Source of the DNA: Tubiluchus corallicola
Taxonomy: Eukaryota; Priapulida; Priapulimorpha; Priapulimorphida; Tubiluchidae
NCBI GenBank assembly: GCA_030141605.1
Contig: JAQGDQ010000587.1
Location: forward strand, 21,001-85,000
DNA length: 64,000 nucleotides
Direction: 5' to 3'
Below are positions 41,101-51,020 of this stretch, in pieces (the first letter of the stretch is position 1; the number at the start of each line of letters is the position of its first letter). The notes below the pieces were generated by a model, which saw only the letters and a list, made by a program, of their open reading frames with translations, ran no database searches and was not told where the DNA came from. The position numbers were made by a program, and so were the translations under genes.

Positions 41101-41284
41101 CGTCGTCTGAGTCCTTAGAACCATGGTCCATAATGGTCACTCCTTGCTTTGATGAGTCCTTGTTTGGTTGTATTGGCTGGAATAATTGTCCAGTCCTTAT
41201 GTCATGACCTTTAGGTTCACCCTCCCACGGCGGCGTATAAAGAATAGTCTTGTCGCTTGTGGTTGTTGTGGTGGCCATACTCAA
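35102..41284 (-). CDS. BEL/Pao gag-pol polyprotein, 2060 aa, intact
   Basis: Single frame without stops. In order: an acidic N-terminus; a gag-like region (about residues 290-450, starting RLPKFKLPSFSGEGDDDFEE); Cys-rich knuckles (about 560-622, CLYCDNRKHSSGLC, CKVC, CFVCGQKHHVSLC); an aspartic protease with LMDSGSNGTYI (about 680); reverse transcriptase with ILADIEKAF (about 1063) and the YVDN active site typical of BEL/Pao (about 1145); RNase H (CFSDAS, LFTDSS); an integrase with its H-H-C-C zinc module (HLHKVYCHAG...CVIC, about 1626-1665) and D-D-E core (GMDYLG, FSDNAKAF, GGHWERL); and a C-terminal chromatin-binding-type domain (VNDIVLIYDSNLPRGSW). No envelope gene follows. The gag part contains a tandem duplication of 33 residues (about 226-291). 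Confidence 0.96.
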   Translation of the reverse strand: MSMATTTTTSDKTILYTPPWEGEPKGHDIRTGQLFQPIQPNKDSSKQGVTIMDHGSKDSDDEEPDYEQQLHIPATPAHGATPTAATGAIPKMVPDKDPLHGHQLEVKILIQNLKINSQLYGEVIFTCTTLLDLEFDKCIANYQNFVDRCNASITDLRFSTEMLTELYDKLSYIYCSSDDSSHLDEVKEFLASKITLNRNLSELSAKIEARIRSLETCHLKVSEPVPVVSSTPVSAVPNMTSQLNAVNVSHASTAYTRLPVVSSTPVSAVPNMTSQLNAVNVSHASTVYTRLPKFKLPSFSGEGDDDFEEFWSVFNDEIHSRPDLTDSKKFNYLLGCLKGNAYRIIKTYRRTANNYPAAVGHLMKRFGGNDHMVTSYLKQLDDIEPVKNNAKDLRRFLDDIEVIIRSLTVLGRPVDDHYIVSGILKKLPITMGFQLRNLCPDATPGSNWQLERLIDTMYRYVNNFEISTNECGLQSLKEISKKPISRNNHRAASVQIKESVLTAVGNDDDMAYNSELSLTTSAAEKSKHAKGYKPKGSERVNSNGNNKDKAKRSQNNRIKMPCLYCDNRKHSSGLCNKFSIEEKLKVVEKRKRCKVCLSSKHTEVDCKFTCFVCGQKHHVSLCDKVENNRIVKTKLEQNLLSETVMFNSGTEVELMQTVLVRMCHSDVPNNLKSGITVRGLMDSGSNGTYITESLANQLNLKLENPRYVNVSTFAHDGYVPVRCHQAKVTLFSKDNRTKMHLNVRVIPFIAKFGGRPCLPSHVLSNLKMWEGSLADTLPNGNQGGDVQFLIGCGNYLKILGAEKHEVSPGLFLHASLLGYILGGVVEDPDHPDLVANNESNICLENSLFCFQPGFDGLSGNSSLDNTESPNCTKPEINLMCADSVSENVENTERSYQLERLWALDSLGIMDSPSVNDDEVAVRRFENSIEFRNGRYMVGWPWKINHKPLPDNYFLALALLKSLILKLHDQPDLLKCYNDNIQEQLKRSIIEEVTPDTQPGAIIHYIPHHCVIREDRKTTKLRTVYNASAKTKRTNPSLNDCLYRGPVILPQLLGILLRFRLHEVIILADIEKAFLNVGLLESERDCTRFLWLRDPFKIDFSQKNLIVFRFTSVPFGAISSPFLLAATITHHLKESCHPLSNKILQNMYVDNLITGVNTVTEAVSFYNEVKTLFSQAGFNLREWFSTSDTFLSKIPEYDRVLDSSTKVLGLYFDRKNDVIKLAKVDIASFDAADTKRKVLHCTSSIFDPLGVVGPLILSAKVFISFLWKQKLQWDTPLSPNNLELWREAVQIMKYIQDVSVPRYISTRDPQYVLICFSDASQKAYCCVLYLRVCDRTSLVTQCNFLFAKTRVVPPDKFSVPRSELMGVLIGTRAITYARKHLDIPIFKTYLFTDSSCVIHWIRSEKQLSVFVRNRVNEIKDLPDTEIRHISSQLNPADRGTKVFNTPIDTFWLHGPSFLLEDEDVWPTSSSVPPLTPEETSQVLSEVPHKKEVLFETGFLASDIVICNRAVGRVININDFSSLDRLLFVTAFLFRAIQAFLYGMKFPIKVISAQEKRNALRIWLCWTQYAYTDFIKDKLKNASSNVFYFTNKDGLIACKTRFENKKNTLTYQPLLLPGKSKLVELIVNHLHKVYCHAGVSQVLAIFRRNYWVPNARNEIKSILNHCVICKRFQSGPYRPPPFKPLPEERLTPTSPFSFTGMDYLGPIQHKHYVSKSKFILKKVWILLYECLTTRAVHLQLASDLSAETLILLLRQFISRYGCPVKLFSDNAKAFRLTKTTMDIHFNTLLNSKSLQEFAGKNGFSWSFTLPKAAWQGGHWERLIGLVKRCLRKTTLCQPLAWKNLETVLNEIQYTINSRPLCYVDNSTLEILTPNHFVLPPTHRPPGIEYSQKDFEDPEFNPTPSSAERLLHIWKAGTKLTNKFWHLWQTEYLMHLRMNTQSEIRKPNSKRNTVTIPPKVNDIVLIYDSNLPRGSWKHGRIIKLISSSDGVTRGAEVMLPSGKTLSRSIFHLYPLVSAEIQDPPLPNLPEKSNTSKRPKRKAALTARQKIKSIAGEQLTDEDE
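40412..40610 (-). repeat. in-frame 99-bp duplication inside gag
   Basis: Two consecutive copies of VVSSTPVSAVPNMTSQLNAV followed by NVSHAST-YTRLP. At the protein level they differ only at Ala/Val in HASTAY versus HASTVY. This is a recent unequal duplication that kept the frame. Confidence 0.9.
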
Positions 41285-41544
41285 ACAAGGTTAACTTGCA
41301 GTCGTCTGGATTCCAAATTAGAAGCACCAATACTGTCCATATATTTAGCACTCAGTATAAACAGGAACAGAGTAACTGTATCACTTGGTTTGCAGGCTTA
41401 TACCAAGCAAACTGATTTCTTTTCCAAGCAGAGCAACTGTATCACCTGGTTTGTAGCTTTGTAGATATCAAACTGATTTTTTTCCTTTCAAATAAAGTCC
41501 TAGCATAATTCCCTTGGTTCTATAAACTTGTACAAAATGAAGAA

Positions 41545-41555
41545 TTTCGGCACCA
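41545..41555 (-). other. primer-binding site for tRNA-Phe
   Basis: The plus strand reads 'tttcggcacca' directly next to the 5' LTR, identical to the last 11 nt (with CCA) of metazoan tRNA-Phe. In element orientation TGGTGCCGAAA follows the LTR with no spacer. The match stops after 11 nt. Confidence 0.75.
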
Positions 41556-41946
41556 TGTGAAAAATGTCTAAAGGTAACATAGCTAAGACATCAGTATATT
41601 GCAGAACACAGGTGAGTTTATTTATACAAATCAGTTAGTCATACAAATTATCCACAGCACATGTTGATTCTATGCTCTCTGACAGCCAACTGCCCAGGTA
41701 AGTTTTCTATAAAGCAAGGAAGCCAGCAATTCTATGAAGGGTAAATGTTATGCATACTACATAGTTCAAGGATAAAAGTTTAGACTGTATATTAAGAAAT
41801 AGACTTATTTTACAGCTGAAATTTCTTGTGTGGGATTTTTAATGTTTTAACCAGAGACTACAATAATATGACATAATGAACAAAAATAATGACATATGAC
41901 ATAATAATAAAAAATAATGACATATGACATCGTGAACTTCACGACA
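41556..41946 (-). repeat. BEL/Pao 5' LTR
   Basis: 391 bp, the promoter-side LTR in element orientation. It appears identical to the copy at 33449-33839. CCATC follows at 41947-41951. Confidence 0.95.
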
Positions 41947-41951
41947 CCATC

Positions 41952-43129
41952 ACCCACACTACTTCCACATTTTTTCTTTTGTAAAACAATCATTCTACCG
42001 CTATATTTCTCTCTTTCCATCGTCCATAATAGTTTTACGTTTCTCTCCGTCCAACGAACATACTACTTTCATATTTTTCTCTCCGTCCAACGACCTTACT
42101 ACTTTCATATTTTTCTCTCCGTCCAACGGCCATACTACTGCCACAGCATTCTCTGAGTTTATTTTCTACCTTTTTGTGCATTAGCGAGAATTACTGTGAG
42201 ATTATTAGATCACTCGTAAGCAATAAAACAAGAACCAATGCTGCTGCGTTGACTGAATCCCATTTAATAATAGATCAGTCAATCTTGCGTCTGTTGACAG
42301 ACCAATGATGTGCAATACATCAAACAAGAGACAGGAGGATATTGATTAAATAAGGCTCTTCTCTTGATCACTACATGATTATCATTGAAGATTTAATTTT
42401 GCTTGTAACAGCCATTCCTTGACACAGAGACATACTTTTAACCAGGCAAATGCATAAGGCCCAATTCACAATGAGGACGTAAAGTAAAATTACGGACTGA
42501 ACTGATGTCAGAAAATCAGAAAACATTTAGAGAAAATTTCCGTTTTTTTCTCGAAATCCTATGCAGCAAGAATTTTCACTTCACGGTGAAACCGCGCAGT
42601 TTTTTTCCGCGCGTCCAGTTTGCTGCAATTACTTTGTGAGTTTTATTCTGTATAATCACGTCTAAATTAAGTTATACTTGCCGTATTTCTTATATACAAA
42701 GTATAGTTAATAATGTTAGTCAATGTAATGTTTGTTCTTTTTTACTGAAGTTCTACTAACCACTTCAAAATTTTAAAAATATACATGTAAAAATAACTAT
42801 ATATGTGTATTATATTATTCTTTTTACGAGTATAGCCACCGATGTTGCATTAATAAAATATAAAATCGTCAGTCTGTTAAAAGAAAGATTAAATCTTAGA
42901 ATTTTACGCTGAAATATGTTAACTGTTGTTCGTTAAATAAGAAAGAAGTAATTGAGTAGTTAAATTTAAGACTCAGTTCCGCAAGGATTCCTCAAGAAAA
43001 TGGAACATGCAGTATTTCTACCAGTATTCTCACGAGGAGAACGCATAGCTTCTAGCCAAGCCATAACCAAATGACGTTAAACCCAAGAAACAGCTTTTAC
43101 TTAAAAAAAACTAAAAAAATGTCTTGAAC
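41952..43129. other. flank of the retrotransposon, small minisatellite, no gene
   Basis: At about 42025-42140 there are three units of about 35 bp ('ttctctccgtccaacgacc...tactactttcatattt'). The rest is AT-rich with nothing recognised. The 5' exon of the neuregulin-like gene could lie here or beyond, but no candidate signal peptide was identified. Confidence 0.45.
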
Positions 43130-43545
43130 TTTTATATCATCTGTATACTGTCCTGTTGCATCCAGAGCTTGCCTTAGCAGTAACGCTGTATAACACTTGT
43201 AAATTAAACTCCCGCGATGACCGTTAGGCGCAACCATTTTAACGGTAAGTCGTTTGAAACAAGTTTAGACAACATTGAGTAAAGTTCGAAAAAATAATCA
43301 GACCATTTGTAGCGCACTCTTCATTAACTAAGTTTATACTTTATATGTCAATAAGGTTAATAATACGTTTTTGGTGAGTCAGCGGTGCACACTGGGAAGG
43401 TAAGTAAGTGACATTTTACCAGGTAGCGCGAACATTATAAGTTACAAAAAAATTTTCATTGTACTTACACATGTCTTACAAACAGCTACGCTTAATGTCA
43501 AGTAATATAACTTTATGTGGAACATTTTAGGGACATAGCATCCCT
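43130..43545 (-). repeat. dispersed repeat F2, copy C
   Basis: Reverse orientation of 19025-19455: 'gcagtaacgctgtataacac', 'gtaaattaaactcccgcgatga', 'tcgtttgaaacaagttt' and 'acattttaccaggtagcgcg'. It ends with 'acagctacgcttaatgtcaagtaatata'. Confidence 0.68.
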
Positions 43546-44545
43546 AGAATCCCTTTTCTTCCTCTTTAAACAATTGTCAAGCTTAAAAATCGACGTCACA
43601 CTTAGATATGAAATGACTCTAATCACTGTTTGCTTAGAAGACAAAAACAGACTAATGTTACATTACCGTTAATGTTGCGCTTCCGGGCACAGCTAACCGA
43701 TAAAATCGCACAGAAATTTAACAAGAGAGGAAGCGTATTCATAATCATAGCGTTATACTGAACACAGAGTATACACTCTAAGTCAAACAAGACATTTTTC
43801 ATGGAAATATTTAAAAGACATCTTCTTCTGCTCTTTCTGCAAGCACCGAGAACAACTAAAGTTGAACAACTAGCAAACTAGAATCCAACATGTGCATTTC
43901 CTAGTATATTACTTTTTTGTAATATAAAAGTTACAGTAAATTTTAATTTTTCTCAGATGTTAAATAGATCATATTGTAAGTTGTTTCGATTTACCACCCC
44001 GAAGAAGTTATCGTAATCCTACAAATTATCTGCACGCTAAAGGCGCCGCTGTTTGTTAACGGGGAAAATTTACTAGGAACATGACAAAAAAAAACGCACA
44101 CGCGGGATTATAGTAGTACACGTGCAGTTGGTGTGGCGGTAGTGGATACAGTTTCAATATTTATTGACTGTAGCAAGCTCCGTGAGATGTTTCCTTGTAA
44201 ATCTATCTATTACAAGTAATTTTATAAGCTTCAGTAGTGCACTTCCGGCCCACCAGGGGCGCTGCTTGTGATGTGAATAAAAACTGTGTCAAAGTTAGCG
44301 CAGCTGTTTATGCATTACTGTAAGGTTCGTTTTCGACAAATACTGTAATTAGATGCCCTTCTAATAACAATCTTGATTTCAGTGCTACTTCACTCACAGG
44401 CTGTTTGCTCAGTGCAATCTTGACACCACGTCCTGACCGACTAGAGTTTTGAAATCTTGAGCCACTTGAACTTCGCAGAATACACTGTGATCTGACAATG
44501 TGATGAAATTTTACAACTCTCGTCGTGTTTTCTATATGCTGTTTT
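43546..44545. other. no gene seen
   Basis: AT-rich sequence. No repeat of the window's families and no coding motif was recognised on either strand. Confidence 0.4.
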
Positions 44546-44549
44546 GTTT

Positions 44550-44773
44550 TTATTTATGATCATGTGAATTTTTCATTAGAATTGGCAACTATGTTTATTA
44601 TAATTGTACTCGCTGTTTTTCACTGTGTATAATGCGTGTAAATTTTTGTTACTAAGTATTAAAATATGTTCGTTATCTTTTATTATTTATGAATGTAATG
44701 TTGGATTATAATTTGTAACTATGTCTATTGTATATGATCGTTGTCGTTCAATGTGTCTCATGCGTTGGATTCT

Positions 44774-44811
<38 letters not shown>

Positions 44812-44903
44812 TAGGTTTAATACGTTGCAAATGCTTTTAGAAATTTTAACATGTCCCTACAAATAGAGGGAATGTATTCTGTACATAGTTTTTTAAAAAT
44901 AAA

Positions 44904-44906
<3 letters not shown>
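44550..44906 (+). mobile_element. retroposon 3' untranslated region (putative)
   Basis: A duplicated block ('ttggcaactatgtttattataattgt...tcactgtgtataatgcgt' and 'ttgtaactatgtctattgtatatgat...tcaatgtgtctcatgcgt', about 120 bp apart) is followed by (TA)n at 44766-44808. The stretch ends with 'tttttaaaaataaagaataat', leading into an (AAT)n tail, as at some LINE 3' ends. Confidence 0.4.
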
Positions 44907-44945
<39 letters not shown>

Positions 44946-44958
44946 CAACAACAACAAC

Positions 44959-45042
<84 letters not shown>

Positions 45043-45043
45043 G
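44907..45043 (+). repeat. self-complementary (AAT)n-(AAC)n-(ATT)n microsatellite
   Basis: About 35 bp of AAT, then about 15 bp of AAC, then about 85 bp of ATT. The AAT and ATT tracts are complementary and could fold back over the AAC loop. Confidence 0.92.
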
Positions 45044-45074
45044 TGTTATTCTATAATTCTATAATACATGAAGA

Positions 45075-45310
45075 CAGTACTATAAACAAAGGTGTACATT
45101 TTACCAAAGCACCTTTATCTAATGTAATCAGGGGTCACCGGTTGAAGTTACAGCCCACTCACTGAAGACTTGATGGTTTTAAAACCTTTTTCTCAAACAG
45201 AATAATCAAAATCTGGAATTAACTCCCTGAGTCTGTCGGTGGTGCCCCCATGATGTGTGCTCAGAGTAGCACACTTTTTAAAAAACCGTTTAAAAGATGT
45301 AAATCTTAAT
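45075..45310 (+). pseudogene. LINE C-terminal fragment
   Basis: Encodes NVIRGHRLKLQPTH, stop, RLDGFKTFFSNRIIKIWN, stop, LPESVGGAPM... and LFKKPFKRC. This is the familiar 'tRGH..KL ... FFsnRvi..WN.LP..vv.A.s...FK' C-terminus of LINE polyproteins, broken by stops. Confidence 0.75.
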
Positions 45311-48300
45311 AATCATTTCTCTTATAACAGACATATGTAGGTAACCTTGGCTCTGTGCTTTTATCGGTAATCGGTAATAAGCCACTTTATCTGTGAAATT
45401 TATATCGGTGCTGTATATACGTTTTTCATATCTTATGCTATCTTGTAACTATTTTTAATATTTTTTAACAAAGTTTACGTATTAAACTTAAACGAACTCT
45501 TGCACGCTTCAGACAGGAACTGCAAGAACGGTGCAACGTGCAGTTTGATGCAGTAGTCTTGCTGTCAAGCAGTCAAGTCAGATAAGATGCTCTTTCAATA
45601 GTTCATTAAAGGAAAGATTAAGCCTATTAAGCTTATTTCAATTTTAGATGGATTTAGTTTTAAAACGGTGATAAGCGCCTCGTGTAATTAGTAAAATAAT
45701 CAATTTAAAGTTGCGATCATTTGCGCGCTTCCATTTTGAACGCCTATTCTTCCGCCAGTGACGTCATTCATCTGCTGAAAAAAGCAGCGCAATGTCAGTT
45801 TACTTTAAAAGTGTAGTAAGTTTTTACAAAAAAATAGATAGCCAATACTGTGATATTTTTTGCATGAACGTTAGGTAAGTTGCAGAAGTTTGAATTAGTT
45901 TAAGCAGCGCGTGATAACAGAAAGCCTTACGAAAAGTCCCGAAATCCACCAGTTACGTCAAAACTTAGCATGAAAATTTTTATACAGTGGTAGTATAAAT
46001 AACTTTAAGCCTTATAAACAGTTTTTTTGCAAATTTCCTTATTACGTTTTCTGAATTTAAATGATAATCGCAGTAAAATAAACTCGAAAAGCCCAATATG
46101 CTAAGTGACTTGGCCTTTAGGACGGCCTTCGGAAAGCTTCCCAGAAGGCTAGACTTGTCCTTTAATTTTACTCAGTCGTAATTTTAATTACATTAAATTA
46201 CTTTATTAAATCGACGTCAATCAACGAGATATAAGATCAAAAATAAAATGTTTAATTCTAGTTACCAGGGTTTACTTAAATTTCATATATACTAAGTTTT
46301 CTATACAATTTTAAACAAATTCTGGAGTGCTCAATTTTACATCTGTGAGCACAAGTGAGACGTCACTAACTTTACTGTAATAATGAGAATTCGCATAATT
46401 GGAGACTTGAAGTTTATTTATTTATTATTATTCGTTTTTACTTATTTATTAATCTTCAGAGTGCAATACACGAGTGACAAGGCAGTTAAAAAGTGAAATA
46501 AAATAATAAAGAACTACTACAAAAACTAAAATAGCAACTTAGAAGTGTCTGTTAAAAAGTAAAAATTTGCTAAAATAAACATGACATAGCCGGTTTTTAA
46601 ATAATTTTCAGTTGCCAGGATTTACAGTTGGAGCATCATTCACATGTGGTGGTAGTTTATTCCATAAATCTAATATTTCATTTTATTTCATGCGTAGCCT
46701 TTACAAACTGTTAAACAGAAGAGAAAAATGGCGTGTCATCCATCTTAACCTTTCTAAAAACCAATTTGGAGCTGCATCGGACCAGGAAGAAAGAAAATTC
46801 CATGTCCGGGGTGAAAAATTCGATTCCAATACCGCCATTTTTCATCTAGCAGTCGAGAATGAAATATTTGCGCCTTCTTCTGCGGGATGCCACTTCTTCT
46901 CCTCAGCATCCCGGCGCACGACTGGCGAAGACAAATTTGTAAAACTATTGAGGGCCTCTGTGAAGCCATTGAAATCTTTGTAAAGATCTTTGTGTTCCGT
47001 AAACTGAAGCCTTTGTGAATTTGTGTAACTGATCCATTCATCCTGAAGTCTTTAAACCACAAATTCAATACGGTTTTTCTGCGCGCATCACACTTTGGCG
47101 AGCGCACAATACGGGAAATCTTTTTCGATATCTTTTTCAGACGGAATTTAATGTATATTCCATATCCTAAGTGTCAGGAGTTTCTTAATCTAAAGTCATT
47201 AGAGGAGAGGCGCGTTCAGAGAGATTTAGCTTAATGCTGCCAGTTTATTCATAGAGATGTTGATGTTGATTTTGATAAAAAAAAATTTACCCGTGTATCT
47301 TGCAAAAGAACAAGGCAAAATCATTTCTGAAGCTTCTCGTGCGTCAAACTGCTAAAGTATTGTGGCGGGTCGCAGGATTAAACCGTCACGGGCTTCATGA
47401 AAATGTAGTGTATTGAATGTAAAATTGCCTAGGCCAATCAGAGCTCAGTTTTCTAGGCTAATTTTCTCGAGCGTGTAACCTGTTCTCGTAGATTCGAGGG
47501 CAGTGCGTTCTCGGCCATGTTCGGTTTCGGTTTCATTTTGTTTTTCTCTTCTTGGTTGCTGTTATTAAGTCAGTCGTGATTCAGTAATTTTTGGTTTCAC
47601 CCCTTGGTTTGCATTTCGACTCAACGCGTAAGTGTCAGCTTTAAACTGTTGCTAAGTGTTTCATTTTACTGTTTTTCTTTCTTTTCTTTTTTTATAATTT
47701 TCCTTAATTATGTATCCTCGCTATCGTAGACGGCATCACAGTATCATTTGGTCAATTTTTCTTAAATCTAGTTTTAACTGATTTGGAATTCATTGTATAT
47801 GTTGACGGTGCACCCCTCTTAACTGCACATATTATTAAGTTATTTAAAAGCCGCTTATATAAAATTAACTTATATAAAGTTTTTGTACATAATAGACACA
47901 CGTAAGCAGTTAATCTATTTGTGTCTTTACCACACTCTTGTAAATACGGATTTTGCATGATTTTTGCCAACGCGTTTTATATAATTGTCTTCACTATAGA
48001 TTGTATTTTACTATTTGGGTGTGAAGAAAATAAAATAAAATTTTTTTTTATTTATCTGCAGAATGTTATGTAGATATAACCTGCACATAACCGTAACTAG
48101 ATGATGGATAATTATATAAAGAATATCTGTAAATCTGTCAGAGTTCCATATGGGTTATTTCAGTTCACAAAATTGCGCTTTTTTCCATTCTTTCAATGTG
48201 ACACAGCTTGTGTTACTTCCCCAGTAGTTAAGCAGCGCCATTCCTGGTTAGTAAACAGATGTGTTTGCACTAGCACTAGCAAAACTGAAAACCATTAAAT

Positions 48301-48685
48301 TTTCCAGAAAAGTCTATCTACAATATATCTACGCTTTCGGCTGTTTGCCTTGAGAATGGACATGCGACCAAACATGATTGTCACCTCTGTTGATTCACTG
48401 TCTCAGAGGCTTAGATAGAGCCCAGTCCTGCCACACCTATAAACATAAAAGGTAGACTCTGTCGACGAGCAGCTTACCGACCTACGCGCTGCATAAGACA
48501 ACCACAAAGCTGTCGGTTCAAAACCCTCTGTGCATTTTTTTCCAAATCGTTTCTTTTCGATCAATTCCAAGTTTACATTTTCCAGTAATTATAGACACGA
48601 CATTTCTCAAATCAATCAATCATCAAGTCTCATTAGTCAGAGCATCTCTTGCTTGTAAGAAATCTGGATCTCATAGAGAGAGGGT
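45311..48685. other. no gene seen; possible retroposon tail near 48035
   Basis: Open frames of 117-123 residues on opposite strands around 46612-47107 overlap each other and resemble no family. The stretch 47730-48040 ends 'gaagaaaataaaataaaat', which may be a retroposon tail. At 48465-48530 a B-box-like 'ggttcaaaacc' follows a weak A-box-like region, but no tRNA folds. Nothing firmer can be said. Confidence 0.4.
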
Positions 48686-48689
48686 ATTC

Positions 48690-49025
48690 TGGGTTAAAAC
48701 AGTCACGCCGGTATAGAAAAACTCTACCGCCCTCTCGGCATACTAGAGAAATGACTCAAAGCTGTTCAGTACTGGTGCCATGTAGATGTTTGGTAAAGTA
48801 CAGGTTGGTGCAGAAAAACCTTACCGTCCTCTCAGCATATTAGAAAAATGACTCAAAACTGTTCAATACTTGGTGCCGTGTAGATGTTCGGTAAAATACA
48901 GGTTGGCGCAGAAAAACCCTACGGTCCTCTCCGCATACTAGAGAAATGACTCAAAGCTGTTCAGTACTGGTGCCGTGTAGAAGTTCGGTAAAATACAGGT
49001 TGGCGCAGAAAACCCTACCGAATCG
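48690..49025 (+). repeat. tandem repeat, unit about 97 bp
   Basis: Three and a half units with 'gaaaaaccctaccgtcctct', 'gagaaatgactcaaagctgtt' and 'tggtgccgtgtagatgttcg' in fixed order. Confidence 0.9.
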
Positions 49026-49685
49026 AAAAACTGGCTGGACAATTTTAATACTCTAATGAAAGGTCCCTACGCTGGCCAAGCTTCCTCTTTGTGTAACGTG
49101 TTTTACCTAAAGCAACGAAGTTTGGCTAACCATAAGACTGATGTTGAGAACTCCTTCGACAACCAAACTGAAATGTTTTGGTCATACTGGAACTTTCGGA
49201 TGCGCGTGCAAAGGCATAATCATTGCCTGACAACCGTTGCCGTCTGAAAACAAATGTGAACGCGACCGGCACTCGAAAAACTATGTTAACGCAATAATCC
49301 GTGTACCCGCCGGGAACACCGGGATCTAATGAAACAATCGCATTGTGGTACAGCCCGTGCCAGCTGTATGAATGTAGTTAAAACACAGCAGTGTACAGTC
49401 CCAAATGGCTTTATGTAGCTTAGCGGTTGTTGAAGCCATAAAACTGTCCTGTTGATTTGTTTGACTTGAAGATAAACGCTCGTAAAGATGAGGAAAACTA
49501 CAGCGTCATAAACCATGGAGTGATTAACGCTTTGTTTTAATAAATAATAAATCAATGGCAAATGATTCCCAGCTTCCAGGGAAAACAGTAATTTCCATGT
49601 GGTGGCGTGAAAAATGTGTTCTGAAAGATTTATGTTGCGCCATTATGAAGTCGTAAATTAATTGCTATTGCGTTTATTTTTAGCT
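49026..49685. other. no gene seen
   Basis: No recognised coding motif or repeat. Short open frames on both strands show no family resemblance. Confidence 0.35.
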
Positions 49686-49689
49686 CTCG

Positions 49690-50040
49690 GTCTGGTTTAG
49701 CTGCTGTTGGGCCTGTTTTAAACACTATTAGGCCTGGTTTAGCAACGGTTAGGCCTGTTCTTAGTTGCTATTAGGCCTAGGCAACTATTATATTCATTCT
49801 TTGCTGCCATTAGGCCTATTCTTAGCTGCTGTTGGGCCTGTTTTAAGCACCATTAGGCCTGGTTTAGCAACGGTTAGGCCTGTTCTTAGTTGCTATTAGG
49901 CCTGTTCTTAGTTGCTATTAGGCCTAGGCAGATATTATATTCATTCTTTGCAACCATTAGACCTATTCTTAGCTGCTGTCAGGCCTGTTTTTAGCCACTA
50001 TTAGGCCTAGTTATTAAATTCATACTTTGCAGCCATTAGG
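49690..50040 (+). repeat. minisatellite 'taggcctgttcttagctgct'
   Basis: About 13 units of roughly 26-30 bp with the core 'ttaggcctg'. A longer block ('gctgttgggcctgttttaa...' to '...ttatattcattcttt') is itself repeated about 130 bp apart. Confidence 0.9.
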
Positions 50041-50409
50041 GGGATTACGGGAAGGTTAAATTCGTCCCCGAACTTTTGGGCTTTTAGAAAAAACACGTGG
50101 AATATTCCCGAATGATGACTTCATCAATCTGACAAAATTTTAACCTGATGAGTCAACTTCGGTGTTTGTTTAGTTTCCCACTAATCCAAAAATAAACACA
50201 TGCGGTTTTAGTTAGAAACAATAAAAATAGCATCAATACTCATTTTTGGAGGGCGATCTGTCAACAAGTTGCGCTGAATGTAAACAAGCAAATAAAATAG
50301 AATCGTGCCGACGGCAATCCCAAAAATCAGTTCCCTTACAGGATAAGAAAATGCTGTTCATAAGTAAAGCTTAAAGAATTCGTCATTTTACATATATATC
50401 AGTGGGAAT

Positions 50410-51020
50410 TGAAGCAAAACCGAATCCATTCTTAAACTGTAGGTCAAAACAATCTACTTTTTAAAACATTCAAAGGAAACTTACTATTTTTCAAAAAGGA
50501 CTTACGTGAAAGAATCATTACCACACAAATACAATTTCACGCTCTCGCCACTACTTCTTCCCTGTTACGTGCATTTCGCCATTCGTCAGTAGACGGGCAC
50601 TAGCCCCTGCATTTCGGAAACAAAAAATAGGTTAAATACCTGTAACTTCAGATGCGTTACTTTCTGACGAGCTACACACGTTAGACAGCTCATGCGTGAG
50701 CACAGCGGTAAATTTGAAATTTGAATTTTTTTCTGAAAACTTGCCTAGTTTTAGTACAACACACTGAATATCTTACAGTAGCACTGTACATCAATTTTCG
50801 CTTTCGCAAGCACGTGCAAAACGTTCGTGGAATATTTTTGTTATTGAAAATTATATTAGTTTGTGATGTCATCAATAGTTGGCCTCGCCCGTTGTTAATT
50901 AAGTTTTTAATCTATTATTTAATTATCAGAAACGTTTTTGCAGTATTAATTCTATTAAAACGTATACTTTTTATCGGATCTGAAAATGGGGTAGTATATG
51001 AAAAACCGTCCTGTCTTCTT
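50410..51020 (+). repeat. dispersed repeat F1, copy 3
   Basis: Full-length, plus orientation: 'gcaaaaccgaatccattctt', 'ctcgccactacttcttcc', 'gacgggcactagc', 'gatgtcatcaatagtt', ending 'aaaaaccgtcctgtcttct'. Confidence 0.78.

Larger units (their letters stand above)
33444..41951 (-). mobile_element. complete BEL/Pao LTR retrotransposon with target duplication
   Basis: The element proper is 33449-41946, oriented on the minus strand. It is flanked by a perfect 5-bp duplication CCATC (33444-33448 and 41947-41951). Both LTRs are 391 bp, begin TGTCGTGAAG and end TTTTTCACA in element orientation, and I find no difference between them. Between them are a tRNA-Phe primer-binding site, an untranslated leader of about 270 bp, one uninterrupted gag-pol frame, and a 3' untranslated region of about 1.2 kb with tandem repeats. 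Intact coding, identical LTRs and an intact duplication indicate a very recent insertion. It has the same orientation as the neuregulin-like gene and lies 5' of its Ig exon, possibly within an intron of that gene. Confidence 0.96.

Noticed and set aside
46612-47107. Overlapping 123- and 117-residue frames on opposite strands as a gene or as the missing neuregulin-like 5' exon
   Set aside because: No signal peptide, no family motif, no supporting splice sites of the right phase.
48465-48530. Possible tRNA gene
   Set aside because: A B-box-like 'ggttcaaaacc' is present, but no acceptor stem or anticodon arm can be paired.
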